In this document: piece after piece, positions 52,562-60,604 of the stretch
How positions within the stretch are numbered: the first letter of the stretch is position 1
Layout: each line of letters starts with the position of its first letter
NCBI RefSeq assembly: GCF_003443895.1
Contig: NZ_QQOA01000017.1
Coordinates: 62,001-126,000, forward strand
Reading direction: 5' to 3'
DNA: 64,000 bases
Source of the DNA: Paraburkholderia phosphatilytica
Lineage (GTDB): Bacteria > Pseudomonadota > Gammaproteobacteria > Burkholderiales > Burkholderiaceae
Program-made: the position numbers and the translations under genes
The notes under the pieces: generated by a model
The model's input: only the letters and a program-made list of their open reading frames with translations
Told to the model about the DNA's origin: nothing
Database searches by the model: none

Positions 52562-53326
52562 ATGAATACGCCAGGTAGTTTCTTCAAGGTTCCATGGGAT
52601 AGCTACTGGACCGATCTCCTTCAAGGCATTGGCGTCACAATCGAATATACGGTTGCAGGTTTCGTCGGCGCCATCGCATTGGGTGTAATGCTGGCGCTGC
52701 TCCGAAGCAAGGACAAGTCGCTGATTGCCCGGGCAACCCGGTCGTTTGTCGAGGTGTGGAAAAACGTTCCGCTGATTACCGAAATCTTCATCATCTATTT
52801 CGGGCTCTCCTCGATCGGCATCAACCTCAGCGCCTTCGCCGCTGGGTCCCTCGCACTCATCGGCCACTATGGTGCGTATCTCTCGGAGATTTTCCGCGCC
52901 GGGATGAAGTCAGTAGACAAAGGACAACAAGAGGCAGGTCAGGCGCTTGGAATGACAACGTTCGGCATCTTTCGAAAGATCCTCGCGCCGCAGGCGATTC
53001 TCGTTGCTCTGCCTGGTACCGGAACGATGCTCGTCGACCTTCTGAAAAGTACCTCTTTGATGGTGACGATCGGTGGTGCAGACTTGATGACTCAAGGGCA
53101 GATCGTTACATCGGCAACATTCCGGGCGCTGGAAGTCTATATTGTTATCGGTGCAATTTATTTCGCGTTGTGCTTCCCGCTTTCGTCCTGCCTGCTGTAT
53201 ATCGAGCGACGCCTGGCTGACGGTCATCCATTCTCCCTGCGCCGACTCGGGCTGCTGCGTGCCGCCAGGGCTGCAGTAGGTTCGCGCGCCGGGATGGACC
53301 AGGTTGCTGCCGAGGAGCGCGCATGA
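52562..53326 (+). CDS. Polar amino acid ABC transporter permease
   Basis: A 254-residue HisM-type permease with about five helices. The EAA loop is GQQEAGQALGMTTFGIFRKI followed by LAPQA, and FVEVWKNVPLITEIFIIYFG is the family phrase. The C-terminal 25 residues are a charged extension. Its TGA overlaps the ATG of the ATPase gene (ATGA). It lies 143 bp after the SBP gene. Confidence 0.92.
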   Translation: MNTPGSFFKVPWDSYWTDLLQGIGVTIEYTVAGFVGAIALGVMLALLRSKDKSLIARATRSFVEVWKNVPLITEIFIIYFGLSSIGINLSAFAAGSLALIGHYGAYLSEIFRAGMKSVDKGQQEAGQALGMTTFGIFRKILAPQAILVALPGTGTMLVDLLKSTSLMVTIGGADLMTQGQIVTSATFRALEVYIVIGAIYFALCFPLSSCLLYIERRLADGHPFSLRRLGLLRAARAAVGSRAGMDQVAAEERA

Positions 53327-54132
53327 TGGAGACTCTTGCTGTGGAAAATCCCGCAACCGTGGCGTGCCAGACCACGTCCATCATAAAGGCCGATGGCGTG
53401 TCACTGTCCTTTGCGGACATCAAGGCGCTTGAGGACGTCAGCATCGACGTCCGCCAGAGTGAAGTGGTGACGATTGTCGGACCGAGCGGAGCAGGGAAAA
53501 GCACGTTTCTTCGCTGTCTGAATCTTCTTACCAGACCCGATCGTGGTCACATCGCCATTGAGGGAAAGTTGATTTTCAACGATACCCTCACTTTGAACAA
53601 GCGGGACCTGCGTGATGTTCGACGCAAACTGGGAATGGTGTTCCAGCGCTTCCATCTCTTTCCTCATCTGACCGCACTCGAGAACGTGACGCTGGCGATG
53701 CTTGATGCTGGCATCGCTACCCGGGACGAAGCGGTTGAAACCGCCACGCGTCTCCTTGACCGGGTGGGCTTGCTCAAACGTGCGCTCTCTCCTGCTCCTC
53801 GATTGTCTGGAGGTGAGCAGCAACGGGTGGCCATCGCGCGCGCACTGGCAATGAAACCCAAAGCCTTGCTGTTTGATGAACCGACGTCGGCACTGGACCC
53901 CGAAGCCAGCCGCGAAGTCCTTTCGGTCATGAAGGAACTCGCGCAGCAAGGAACGACGATGGTGGTCGTGACGCATGAAATGAAATTCGCACTCAATGTC
54001 AGCGACCGCATCCTGTTCATGGAAGGTGGCAAGGCAATTGAGAGCGGTGCGTCCGAGGACATGTTCTATCGCGCGAAGTCACCGAGAGCCCGGGCATTTT
54101 TCGCTCAGGCGCTGGACCACATGGAAACCTGA
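53323..54132 (+). CDS. Polar amino acid ABC transporter ATPase
   Basis: A 269-residue GlnQ/HisP-type ATPase: Walker A GPSGAGKSTFL, Q-loop FQRFHLFPHL, signature LSGGEQQRVAIARALA, Walker B ALLFDEPTSALDP and HEMKFA. Co-translated with the permease. Leads into the MR/MLE enzyme gene after 64 bp, which suggests that the imported compound is its substrate. Confidence 0.93.
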   Translation: MMETLAVENPATVACQTTSIIKADGVSLSFADIKALEDVSIDVRQSEVVTIVGPSGAGKSTFLRCLNLLTRPDRGHIAIEGKLIFNDTLTLNKRDLRDVRRKLGMVFQRFHLFPHLTALENVTLAMLDAGIATRDEAVETATRLLDRVGLLKRALSPAPRLSGGEQQRVAIARALAMKPKALLFDEPTSALDPEASREVLSVMKELAQQGTTMVVVTHEMKFALNVSDRILFMEGGKAIESGASEDMFYRAKSPRARAFFAQALDHMET

Positions 54133-54196
54133 CCGAATCGCGGGACGTCAATCGACGCTCCCCGCTTTGCTTCGGCACTTGTTGAGGAAATGCTGG

Positions 54197-55303
54197 ATGA
54201 AAATCCAAAAAATCGACGTTTTCAATTTCGATCTGACCTACATCCACGGCGTGTATACGATGTCCGGCGGACGGGATATCACCTCGCTGCCATCCACGCT
54301 CGTGCGCGTGACAAGCGACTCCGGCCACGAGGGCTGGGGCGAGGTCTGCCCTCTCGGCTCGGCTTACCTGCCGCAACACGCGGGCGGCGCCCGCGCTGCA
54401 TTGGAGCTTCTCGCGCCCACCCTGATCGGACTTGATCCGACCAATCTGGCCTCGGTGTATGACAGGATGGACGCTGTCCTGATGGGGCATGCGTATGCGA
54501 AAAGCCCGATCGACGTGGCGTGTTGGGATCTGACGGGAAAGGCATGGGGCGCCAGCGTAGCTGACATGCTCGGCGGCGTGCGGCAAGAACGCTTCCCGCT
54601 CTATTTTGCGGTTCCGCTCGGCTCGCCCGAGGAAATGGTCGCATATGTGCAGGCCCGGCGGGAGGAAGGCATCCATCGCTTCCAGCTGAAAATCGGTGGC
54701 GATCCGACGCTCGATGGCATTCGCGCCCAGCACATCATCGACTCGACAGGTCCGGAAGACCTGATTGTCGGCGACGCCAACTGCGGATGGCGAGTCAACG
54801 ACGCGATCATTGCAGCCCGAGCCATGGAGCATCTCCCGCGGTTTTACTTCGAGCAGCCGTGCCCGACCATGGAGGAATGCATCGAGGTCCGCAGACACAC
54901 CACGCTTCCGATGGTCTACGACGAAGTCGTCAATGACCCGACCACCCTCATTCGTGCAGTGCGAGAGGGCGGCGCCGGAGCGTTCAATCTGAAGGTGTCG
55001 AAGGTTGGCGGATTGACGAAAGCAAAGTTGATGCGTGACCTCGGCCAGGAACTCGGCCTGCAAATGACTATTGAAGATACCTGGGGCGGCGACGTTGTGT
55101 CGGCCGCCTCGGCGCATCTCGCCGCGTCGACGAAAGAACGTTCGTTGCTCAGCGTATCTTTCATGAATGACTGGACCAACGAACACGTTGCCGGTTACCA
55201 GCCCCGCAGTGTCAACGGCTTCGGTGCCGCTCCATCTGCGCCGGGCCTGGGTATCGAGATCGACGCCGCCGCGCTTGGCAAGCCGCTATTCTCGTTTGGC
55301 TAA
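54197..55303 (+). CDS. Enolase-superfamily MR/MLE enzyme, probable hydroxyproline(-betaine) epimerase or dehydratase
   Basis: A 368-residue muconate-lactonizing-type protein. The N-terminal capping domain spans 1-125 and the barrel 130-345. Metal ligands are Asp193 (DANCGW), Glu219 (FEQPC) and Asp242 (YDEV). Acid/base residues are Lys165 (QLKIGG; the first Lys of KxK is Gln163) and Lys266/269 (NLKVSKVGG), with DTWGGD closing the site. The start MKIQKIDVFNFDLTYIHGV resembles enzymes described as hydroxyproline-betaine 2-epimerase or cis-3-hydroxyproline dehydratase. Choice between these is inference from neighbours. Confidence 0.85.
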   Translation: MKIQKIDVFNFDLTYIHGVYTMSGGRDITSLPSTLVRVTSDSGHEGWGEVCPLGSAYLPQHAGGARAALELLAPTLIGLDPTNLASVYDRMDAVLMGHAYAKSPIDVACWDLTGKAWGASVADMLGGVRQERFPLYFAVPLGSPEEMVAYVQARREEGIHRFQLKIGGDPTLDGIRAQHIIDSTGPEDLIVGDANCGWRVNDAIIAARAMEHLPRFYFEQPCPTMEECIEVRRHTTLPMVYDEVVNDPTTLIRAVREGGAGAFNLKVSKVGGLTKAKLMRDLGQELGLQMTIEDTWGGDVVSAASAHLAASTKERSLLSVSFMNDWTNEHVAGYQPRSVNGFGAAPSAPGLGIEIDAAALGKPLFSFG

Positions 55304-55645
55304 TGCGGCACCACCCGCGCATGTGGCGGTGCTGCCGTCCACATGCGCAGCATGAACCGCCGATGCCATCAGGCGCATGGGTTGCCTCAGCACTTTGCAT
55401 GAAAGTGCGCGCATCGATGCGGATCGGCGCTTCTGTCAACGTGGATCGCAGTTCACTTTCGTCGGCACATCATTGTGCTCGAGTCGTCCATATTGTATAA
55501 AATATCCATATGAGTTAGCATGAAAACATGGCGGGAAGCAGACCAGATTTGCCGCCGTCGAAATTTTCAGCAGCCGGATCGAGTTCCCTATCCGCCCCGT
55601 GCCGCAGCAACCTGAGGCCGCGCAATTACAGTTGAAGGAAATGCA
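55304..55645. other. 342-bp regulatory gap before the DapA-like gene
   Basis: Non-coding region between the MR/MLE enzyme and the deaminase-like gene. It includes the operator-like site at 55487-55511 and the leader with GAAGGAA before 55646. No gene was seen. Confidence 0.45.
55487..55511. promoter_or_regulatory. Candidate GntR operator ahead of the DapA-like gene
   Basis: TCCATATTGTATAAAATATC then CATAT. The core ATTGTATAAAAT is the reverse complement of the 51119 core, and both sites share the following ATCCATAT. It is centred about 150 bp before the gene start. Confidence 0.5.
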
Positions 55646-56590
55646 ATGAGCGACAACATCTTTACCGGTACCATCCCAGCCCTCATGACGCCATGTACGG
55701 TTGATCGCACGCCCGACTACGACGCGTTGGTCGCAAAGGGGCGTGAACTGATCGGCCTTGGCATGAACGCGGTCGTCTATTGTGGTTCGATGGGCGACTG
55801 GCCCCTGCTGACCGAAGCTCAACGTCAGGAAGGTGTTGCCCGTCTGGTTGCTGCGGGCGTGCCCACGATCGTCGGCACTGGCGCTGTCAATTCGAAGGAG
55901 GCCGTTTCTCACGCTGCTCATGCCGCCAAAGTTGGCGCTCACGGGCTGATGGTCATCCCGCGCGTGCTGTCGCGCGGTTCGTCGCCGGCTGCACAGAAGG
56001 CTCACTTCGCGGCAATTCTCGAGGCCGCTCCCGCATTGCCGGCCGTCATTTACAACAGCCCGTACTATGGCTTCGCCACGCGCGCCGATCTGTTCTTCGA
56101 ACTGCGGGCCAAGTACCCGAACCTCATTGGTTTCAAGGAGTTCGGAGGCGCAGCCGACATGCGATACGCGGCCGAGCACATCACGTCCCAGGATGAGAAC
56201 GTCACGCTGATGGCCGGCGTTGATACGCACGTCTTGCACGGCTTCGTGAACTGCGGTGCGACTGGCGCCATCACCGGAATCGGCAATGCGCTGCCGCGTG
56301 AGGTACTGCATCTTGTTGCCCTGTGCAACAAGGCGCGCAAAGGCGATGTCGTCGCGCGACGTCAGGCGAAGGAACTCGAGGCCGCACTCAGCGTGCTTTC
56401 CTCGTTCGACGAAGGCACGGACCTCGTGCTGTACTACAAGTATCTGATGGTGCTGAACGGCGACAAGGAATACACGCTCCACTTCAATGAGACCGACGTC
56501 CTCAGCGATTCGCAGCGTCGCTATGCCGAAGAGCAGTACGCGCTGTTCCGCGCGTGGTACGCAGGCTGGAGCAAGGAAAGCAATGCGTAA
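55646..56590 (+). CDS. DapA-family deaminase, probable pyrroline-4-hydroxy-2-carboxylate deaminase
   Basis: A 314-residue class I aldolase fold protein of the dihydrodipicolinate synthase family. The Schiff-base Lys164 lies in LIGFKEFGG and the Tyr in VIYNSPYYG. The start NIFTGTIPALMTPC fits the branch found in hydroxyproline catabolism clusters, which converts pyrroline-4-hydroxy-2-carboxylate to alpha-ketoglutarate semialdehyde and ammonia. The aldehyde dehydrogenase for that product is encoded next. GAAGGAA precedes the ATG. Confidence 0.88.
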   Translation: MSDNIFTGTIPALMTPCTVDRTPDYDALVAKGRELIGLGMNAVVYCGSMGDWPLLTEAQRQEGVARLVAAGVPTIVGTGAVNSKEAVSHAAHAAKVGAHGLMVIPRVLSRGSSPAAQKAHFAAILEAAPALPAVIYNSPYYGFATRADLFFELRAKYPNLIGFKEFGGAADMRYAAEHITSQDENVTLMAGVDTHVLHGFVNCGATGAITGIGNALPREVLHLVALCNKARKGDVVARRQAKELEAALSVLSSFDEGTDLVLYYKYLMVLNGDKEYTLHFNETDVLSDSQRRYAEEQYALFRAWYAGWSKESNA

Positions 56591-56627
56591 CGCCTGAATG
56601 CCAGACGGCGAGATGCTGCATCCAGGG

Positions 56628-56655
56628 CGACGGTCTGCCGCGCAGCAGACCGTCG
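56628..56655 (+). terminator. Intrinsic-type hairpin after the DapA-like gene
   Basis: CGACGGTCTGC-cgcgca-GCAGACCGTCG is a perfect 11-bp stem 37 bp after the stop, followed by TACCTTATGT. The T tract is weak but the stem is strong, and it may attenuate rather than end transcription into the dehydrogenase gene. Confidence 0.6.
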
Positions 56656-56862
56656 TACCTTATGTCAATGCCACTCGCCCGCCTTGATCCTGCTCAAGCC
56701 CGACCAGGCGTGAGGCCGCTCGCTCGACAGCGATCAGAATCGCCGGTCAGATAGCTGGTCGGCGCGTCTTCCGCCAACCATATCGAAATGCGGATGCGTC
56801 TAGCAACGCAATCCCATGCGTGGTCGCATGCGCGAGACGAACCAACCAAAGGACGAGACACC

Positions 56863-58473
56863 ATGCTACCTACAGGAAAACTGCTCATCGGCGGGCAGGC
56901 GGTGGACGGATCAAACGGCGTAATCCGCGCAATCAATGCGTCGACTGGAGCCGTAGTCGAACCCGGTTTTGGTGGTGCGACTCTGGCTGATCTCGACCGC
57001 GCATGCTCGCTCGCGTGGAGCGCATTCGATTTCTATCGCGAAACTTCGCCAGAAAAGCGCGCCCAGTTTCTGGAAACGATCGCGAACTACATACTCGACA
57101 TCGGCGACCCTCTGATTGAGCGCTGCATGATCGAAACCGGCCTGCCGCAAGGCCGCCTGCTAGGTGAGCGTGGCCGTACCATCGGTCAATTGCGCATGTT
57201 CGCAGATGTCGTGCGCAATGGCGATTACATCGGCGCTCGCATCGACCCAGCGCAACCCGAGCGCAAGCCGCTGCCTCGCGCGGATCTGCGACTACGCCAT
57301 ATCGGCGTCGGTCCTGTCGCTGTCTTCGGTGCGAGCAATTTCCCGCTGGCGTTTTCCGTCGCGGGCGGCGATACGGCCTCTGCGCTTGCTGCCGGATGCC
57401 CGGTGATCGTCAAGGTACATTCTGCACACCCAGGCACCTCGGAACTCGTCGGTCGCGCGGTGCAGCGGGCGGTGCAGGATTGTGGCTTGCCTGAAGGCAC
57501 GTTCTCGCTCTTGTTCGACAGCGGGCGCGAGATCGGCCAGGGACTCGTCAAGGATCATCGCATCAAGGCGGCTGGATTTACCGGCTCCCGCGGTGGCGGA
57601 ACGGCGCTAATGAAACTCGCAGCGGCCCGCCCGGAGCCGATTCCCGTCTACGCAGAAATGAGCAGCATTAACCCGGTGTTGCTATTCCCGGGCGCGCTCA
57701 AAAATCGTGCGGAAGGCGTGGCAAGCATGTTCGTCCAATCGCTCGCACTCGGTGCAGGGCAATTCTGCACCAATCCAGGCCTCGTACTTGGCGTAGACGG
57801 CCCCGATCTGGACCGGTTCATTGCGGCTGCGTCGGTCGCGCTTGGAGAGACGCCGGCGCAGACCATGCTAACTCCAGGTATCCATAAGGTCTACAAAGAC
57901 TCGATCGAAAGAACCGTATCACACCCGGAAGTGAAAACCGTCGCGCGGGGTGTCGAACCGGAGACCCCAGGTCAAGCGAGAGCGGCGTTGTTCGTGACAA
58001 CTGCCGAAGCGTTCCGTAACCACCCCGACCTCCAGGAAGAGATCTTTGGCGCGTCGTCGCTCGTCGTGCGTTGTCCGGATCTGACATCCGTGCTCGATCT
58101 CATCGAAACGCTGGAGGGTCAGTTGACTGCCGCCCTGCACCTCGATGACTCCGATCACGACGAGGCGAGGCGATTTCTACCCGCGTTGGAGCGCCGCGTC
58201 GGCCGCATCCTGGTCAACGGTTTTGGCACCGGTGTCGAGGTCGGGCACGCGATGGTGCACGGTGGTCCGTTTCCATCGACGGCCGACGGCCGGTCTACGT
58301 CTGTTGGCAGTCTCGCGATCGAGCGCTTCCTGCGACCGGTGAGCTATCAGGATCTGCCCGAAGCGCTTCTGCCTGACGCGCTGAAAAGTGCGAATCCATT
58401 CGGTTTGACGCGCCGCATCGACGGGAAACTGCAATTGGGAATTGCCGTTGCGAGGGAGAACCCGGGCCTTTGA
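56863..58473 (+). CDS. Aldehyde dehydrogenase, probable alpha-ketoglutarate semialdehyde dehydrogenase
   Basis: A 536-residue aldehyde dehydrogenase of the 2,5-dioxovalerate dehydrogenase branch. The catalytic Cys lies in GAGQFCTNPG and the general-base Glu in VYAEMSSINP. The cofactor region reads VFGASNFPLAFSVAGGDTAS and FTGSRGGGTAL. The long C-terminal region with FPSTADGRSTSVGSLAIERF suits this branch. It would oxidise the semialdehyde made by the DapA-type enzyme to alpha-ketoglutarate, feeding the TCA cycle. Start at 56863 (MLPTGKLLIGG) has AAAGGA upstream. Confidence 0.93.
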   Translation: MLPTGKLLIGGQAVDGSNGVIRAINASTGAVVEPGFGGATLADLDRACSLAWSAFDFYRETSPEKRAQFLETIANYILDIGDPLIERCMIETGLPQGRLLGERGRTIGQLRMFADVVRNGDYIGARIDPAQPERKPLPRADLRLRHIGVGPVAVFGASNFPLAFSVAGGDTASALAAGCPVIVKVHSAHPGTSELVGRAVQRAVQDCGLPEGTFSLLFDSGREIGQGLVKDHRIKAAGFTGSRGGGTALMKLAAARPEPIPVYAEMSSINPVLLFPGALKNRAEGVASMFVQSLALGAGQFCTNPGLVLGVDGPDLDRFIAAASVALGETPAQTMLTPGIHKVYKDSIERTVSHPEVKTVARGVEPETPGQARAALFVTTAEAFRNHPDLQEEIFGASSLVVRCPDLTSVLDLIETLEGQLTAALHLDDSDHDEARRFLPALERRVGRILVNGFGTGVEVGHAMVHGGPFPSTADGRSTSVGSLAIERFLRPVSYQDLPEALLPDALKSANPFGLTRRIDGKLQLGIAVARENPGL

Positions 58474-58565
58474 ACGCCCACTCGGGCGGAGATCCGCGCG
58501 AGCGCCGGCCTAGCGGGCAAGCTGTCCGCGCCACGCCCGATTCCGTGTTCGATCGCCGCAGCGCG

Positions 58566-58600
58566 TTGGAAGCGAGTCAGATATAGTTATAATGTATACA
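58566..58600 (+). promoter_or_regulatory. Promoter and autoregulatory operator of the second gntR
   Basis: TTGGAA (58566-58571), a 16-base spacer and TATAAT (58588-58593) form a good sigma-70 promoter. The palindrome TGTATACA (58593-58600) overlaps the end of the -10 box, so a bound GntR dimer would block initiation. The same 8-mer lies at 39560. Confidence 0.65.
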
Positions 58601-58636
58601 CTCGCCTCAGCAAGCTCGAATGAAAGCGCACCCGCC

Positions 58637-59320
58637 ATGAACTCCACCGTCACCAGCTCGCGGCTACAGGCCACGACCGTCGCAGAACAGGCAGCCGATG
58701 CGCTGCGTCGCAAGATCATCTCGGGCGAGTTTCCCGAGGGGTATCAGCTTCGACAGGACGCGCTCGCCGCAGAGTTCGGTGTCAGTCGCATCCCGGTGCG
58801 TGAGGCGCTCGTACAACTCGAAGGAGAAGGACTCGTCCGGATCGTGCCTCACAAGGGCGCTGTCGTATCGGAGTTGTCCATTGCTGAAATCAGCGAGCTG
58901 TTCATGCTGCGTGGGCTGCTCGAACCAATGCTTCTAAGGAAGTCCGCCCCACGACTCACGCAGGCCGATTTTGCCGAACTCGACGCCATCCTCGCTGTAT
59001 ACAAGGAAGAACTGCACGCGCAGCACCTTGCCCGTTGGGGCGAACTGAACACGCGGTTACACGCTCTGCTGATGTCGCGTGCGGAGCAGCCTCGGACGCT
59101 GGCCATTGTCACGAGCCTGCTTCAGCAAACCGACCGCTACACGCGATTGCAGCTTTCGTTAAGCGCGGAGAGTTGTGCACGTGCCGAGGAAGAACACGGC
59201 GAGCTGGTGCGCCTTTGCCGAACTGGCGATATACGTGCTGCCGCCGCGCTTCTCAAGCGCCACATCGATCACGCGTGCGAAGAGCTCGAAGCTTTTATCC
59301 TGTCGCGCAGGCGGCTCTAA
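58637..59320 (+). CDS. GntR family regulator with FCD domain
   Basis: A 227-residue regulator. The winged helix (about 20-75) contains LAAEFGVSRIPVREALVQLEGEGL, here split as LAAEFGVSRIPVREAL and VQLEGEGL. The FCD domain fills about 80-215, with EEEHGELVRLCRTGD and LLKRHIDHACEEL. The ATG at 58592 would overlap the -10 box, so the start is placed at 58637. It closes the catabolic block and likely controls the deaminase and dehydrogenase genes and itself. Confidence 0.9.
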   Translation: MNSTVTSSRLQATTVAEQAADALRRKIISGEFPEGYQLRQDALAAEFGVSRIPVREALVQLEGEGLVRIVPHKGAVVSELSIAEISELFMLRGLLEPMLLRKSAPRLTQADFAELDAILAVYKEELHAQHLARWGELNTRLHALLMSRAEQPRTLAIVTSLLQQTDRYTRLQLSLSAESCARAEEEHGELVRLCRTGDIRAAAALLKRHIDHACEELEAFILSRRRL

Positions 59321-59677
59321 GCTGAAGTTTCACGCGGATGCACGTTTAAAGCAGCCGGCGCTGGAATCGATGCCGGCGGTGCAACCTCGGCCGCTGGTGC
59401 ATCAATCTTTGCGGGCGGAAGACCCACCGGATCATATTCGCCAGCGCGCGGCGCCATTTGAACACCAGGTTCGTGTTCAGCCCATGCTCCATCGCCAAGC
59501 GTGCGACCGAAACCCAAGGCTCGCTCGCCACCCTGCTTAACAACACCCAGAAAAATTCGATGCCCTTGCCCTAGGGCTCGGCGGTTCCCGGGATTCGATG
59601 ATTGCTTCGAATCCTGTCCAGTCCGTTGTTCTTCTAAACCCTGGAGCGACGTGACGAGGGATTCTCTGTTTGCTCAT
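59317..59677 (-). pseudogene. IS66-type TnpA (OrfA) remnant
   Basis: Reading from the ATG at 59677, the frame begins MSKQRIPRHVAPGFRR and soon stops. A second frame carries the helix-turn-helix SVARLAMEHGLNTNLVFKWR followed by RAL, and a third continues AGEYDPVGLPPAKIDAP. Joined together they resemble the small OrfA/TnpA of IS66 elements, with at least two frameshifts. No TnpB, TnpC or terminal repeats were seen. Confidence 0.6.
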
Positions 59678-59804
59678 GTGTTCTCCCTACAGTGCCAAAG
59701 CCCTGCAAATTCAAACAGATGTTTGCAAATAGAACGCCTGACAATGACAGGTTGTGGCACACATGAGGATTGGAGAGATCGACTGCGTGCAGAAATTCCA
59801 TTTG

Positions 59805-60110
59805 CTACGCTGCCAGCTCACCGGTCAACTCAGGATGCCGGGTAATCAAGCGCAGCAGACACAGCACAGCACCCGAGGGAGCAAAGCGGCCCTGCTCCCA
59901 GTCACGCAATGTCGCAACAGGCGTGTCAATCCGCTCAGCAAACGCAGGCTGAGTCATGCCAGCAGCCGTGCGTGCCTGGCGTACGAGCATCTGCTCGGGT
60001 GTGGTCACACGGCCAACGCGCACCTTGGCTTCCTGAAGCGCCTGGCGCAAATCCGGCAGCGATTCACCGGCATCGGCCTCGATAGCCTTGGCGATTTTCT
60101 CGATGTCCAT
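59805..60110 (-). CDS. HigA2/NadS-like XRE antitoxin
   Basis: A 101-residue protein starting MDIEKIAKAIEADAGESLPD, with a Cro/CI helix-turn-helix at about 40-95 (VRQARTAAGMTQPAFAERID, then TPVATLRDWEQGR). This matches the antitoxin of RelE/HigB2-type pairs in which the toxin gene comes first. Its ATG shares a base with the TGA of the toxin gene (TGATG). The frame is intact although the partner toxin is broken. Confidence 0.85.
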   Translation of the reverse strand: MDIEKIAKAIEADAGESLPDLRQALQEAKVRVGRVTTPEQMLVRQARTAAGMTQPAFAERIDTPVATLRDWEQGRFAPSGAVLCLLRLITRHPELTGELAA

Positions 60111-60406
60111 CACAGCACCTTTCGGATGTCCTTGGGAAGCATGTTCTCGCGCTCGGCCTTGGCATAGACCGCTACGAGCAACACGATTTCCTCATCGGTC
60201 AGATTGAAGTAGGTTACGCGCGCGCCACCGGACTTCCCCGTACCTGCACGCTTCCAACGGACTTTACGAGCGCCATCAGCACCGGGGATCACGTCCCCTG
60301 CATCCGGATTCGCGGCAATCTATGCAATAAAGTCGAGACGTTCGGCGTCAGACCAAATTCGCTCGGCTTGCTTCGGGAAGGTCGGGGTTTCGATCACGGT
60401 CCGCAT
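60110..60406 (-). pseudogene. HigB2/RelE-like toxin with in-frame amber codon
   Basis: From the ATG at 60406 the frame reads MRTVIETPTFPKQAERIWSD and then AERLDFIA, meets TAG at 60320-60322 (codon 29), then continues as IAANPDAGDVIPGADGARKV, RWKRAGTGKSGGARVTYFNL and TDEEIVLLVAVYAKAERENM to TGA at 60110. The whole is a normal 98-codon RelE/HigB2 toxin (FIAYIAANP-type sequence) with one base change creating the stop. A shorter product from 60292 lacks the first strand and helices and is unlikely to be active. Confidence 0.8.
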
Positions 60407-60415
60407 GCACATATT

Positions 60416-60432
60416 ATACGGGATTCCCGTAT
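60416..60432. promoter_or_regulatory. Operator palindrome of the HigBA-like pair
   Basis: ATACGGG-ATT-CCCGTAT is a perfect 7-bp inverted repeat directly upstream of the toxin start. This is the usual place for the XRE antitoxin to repress its own operon. TATTATACG overlapping its edge may be the -10. Confidence 0.6.
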
Positions 60433-60604
60433 CACATCAGTCCCGTGCCTGGGAGCCTTCTACCGCCACTCCAACGGGTAGTCAAATGTATAGCTAGACG
60501 GAAGATTTTTGGCGAAAATCACCCGTCAAGGGCTTACCCATAAAGGAATCCTCTTGGAATATAGGGACGGTACGATATCGTGCTGATGCGAGCGACGGGC
60601 GCGA
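60433..60604. other. 172-bp junction region
   Basis: Non-coding between the HigBA-like operator and the brnA stop. It carries the second copy of the rng-end repeat (60570-60588), listed separately, and AT-rich sequence to its left. Confidence 0.45.
60570..60588 (+). other. Putative attR: second copy of the rng-end repeat
   Basis: GTACGATATCGTGCTGATG matches the end of rng (28297-28315) at 18 of 19 positions, in direct orientation. To its left lie an inactivated toxin pair and an IS remnant; to its right brnTA and then envelope genes. No stop codon follows in the rng frame (CGAGCGACG), so it is a displaced fragment rather than a gene end. Confidence 0.6.

Noticed and set aside
58592..59320. 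Longer start for the second GntR protein
   Set aside because: That ATG falls in the -10 box TATAAT and the operator, so it cannot lie inside the mRNA made from that promoter.
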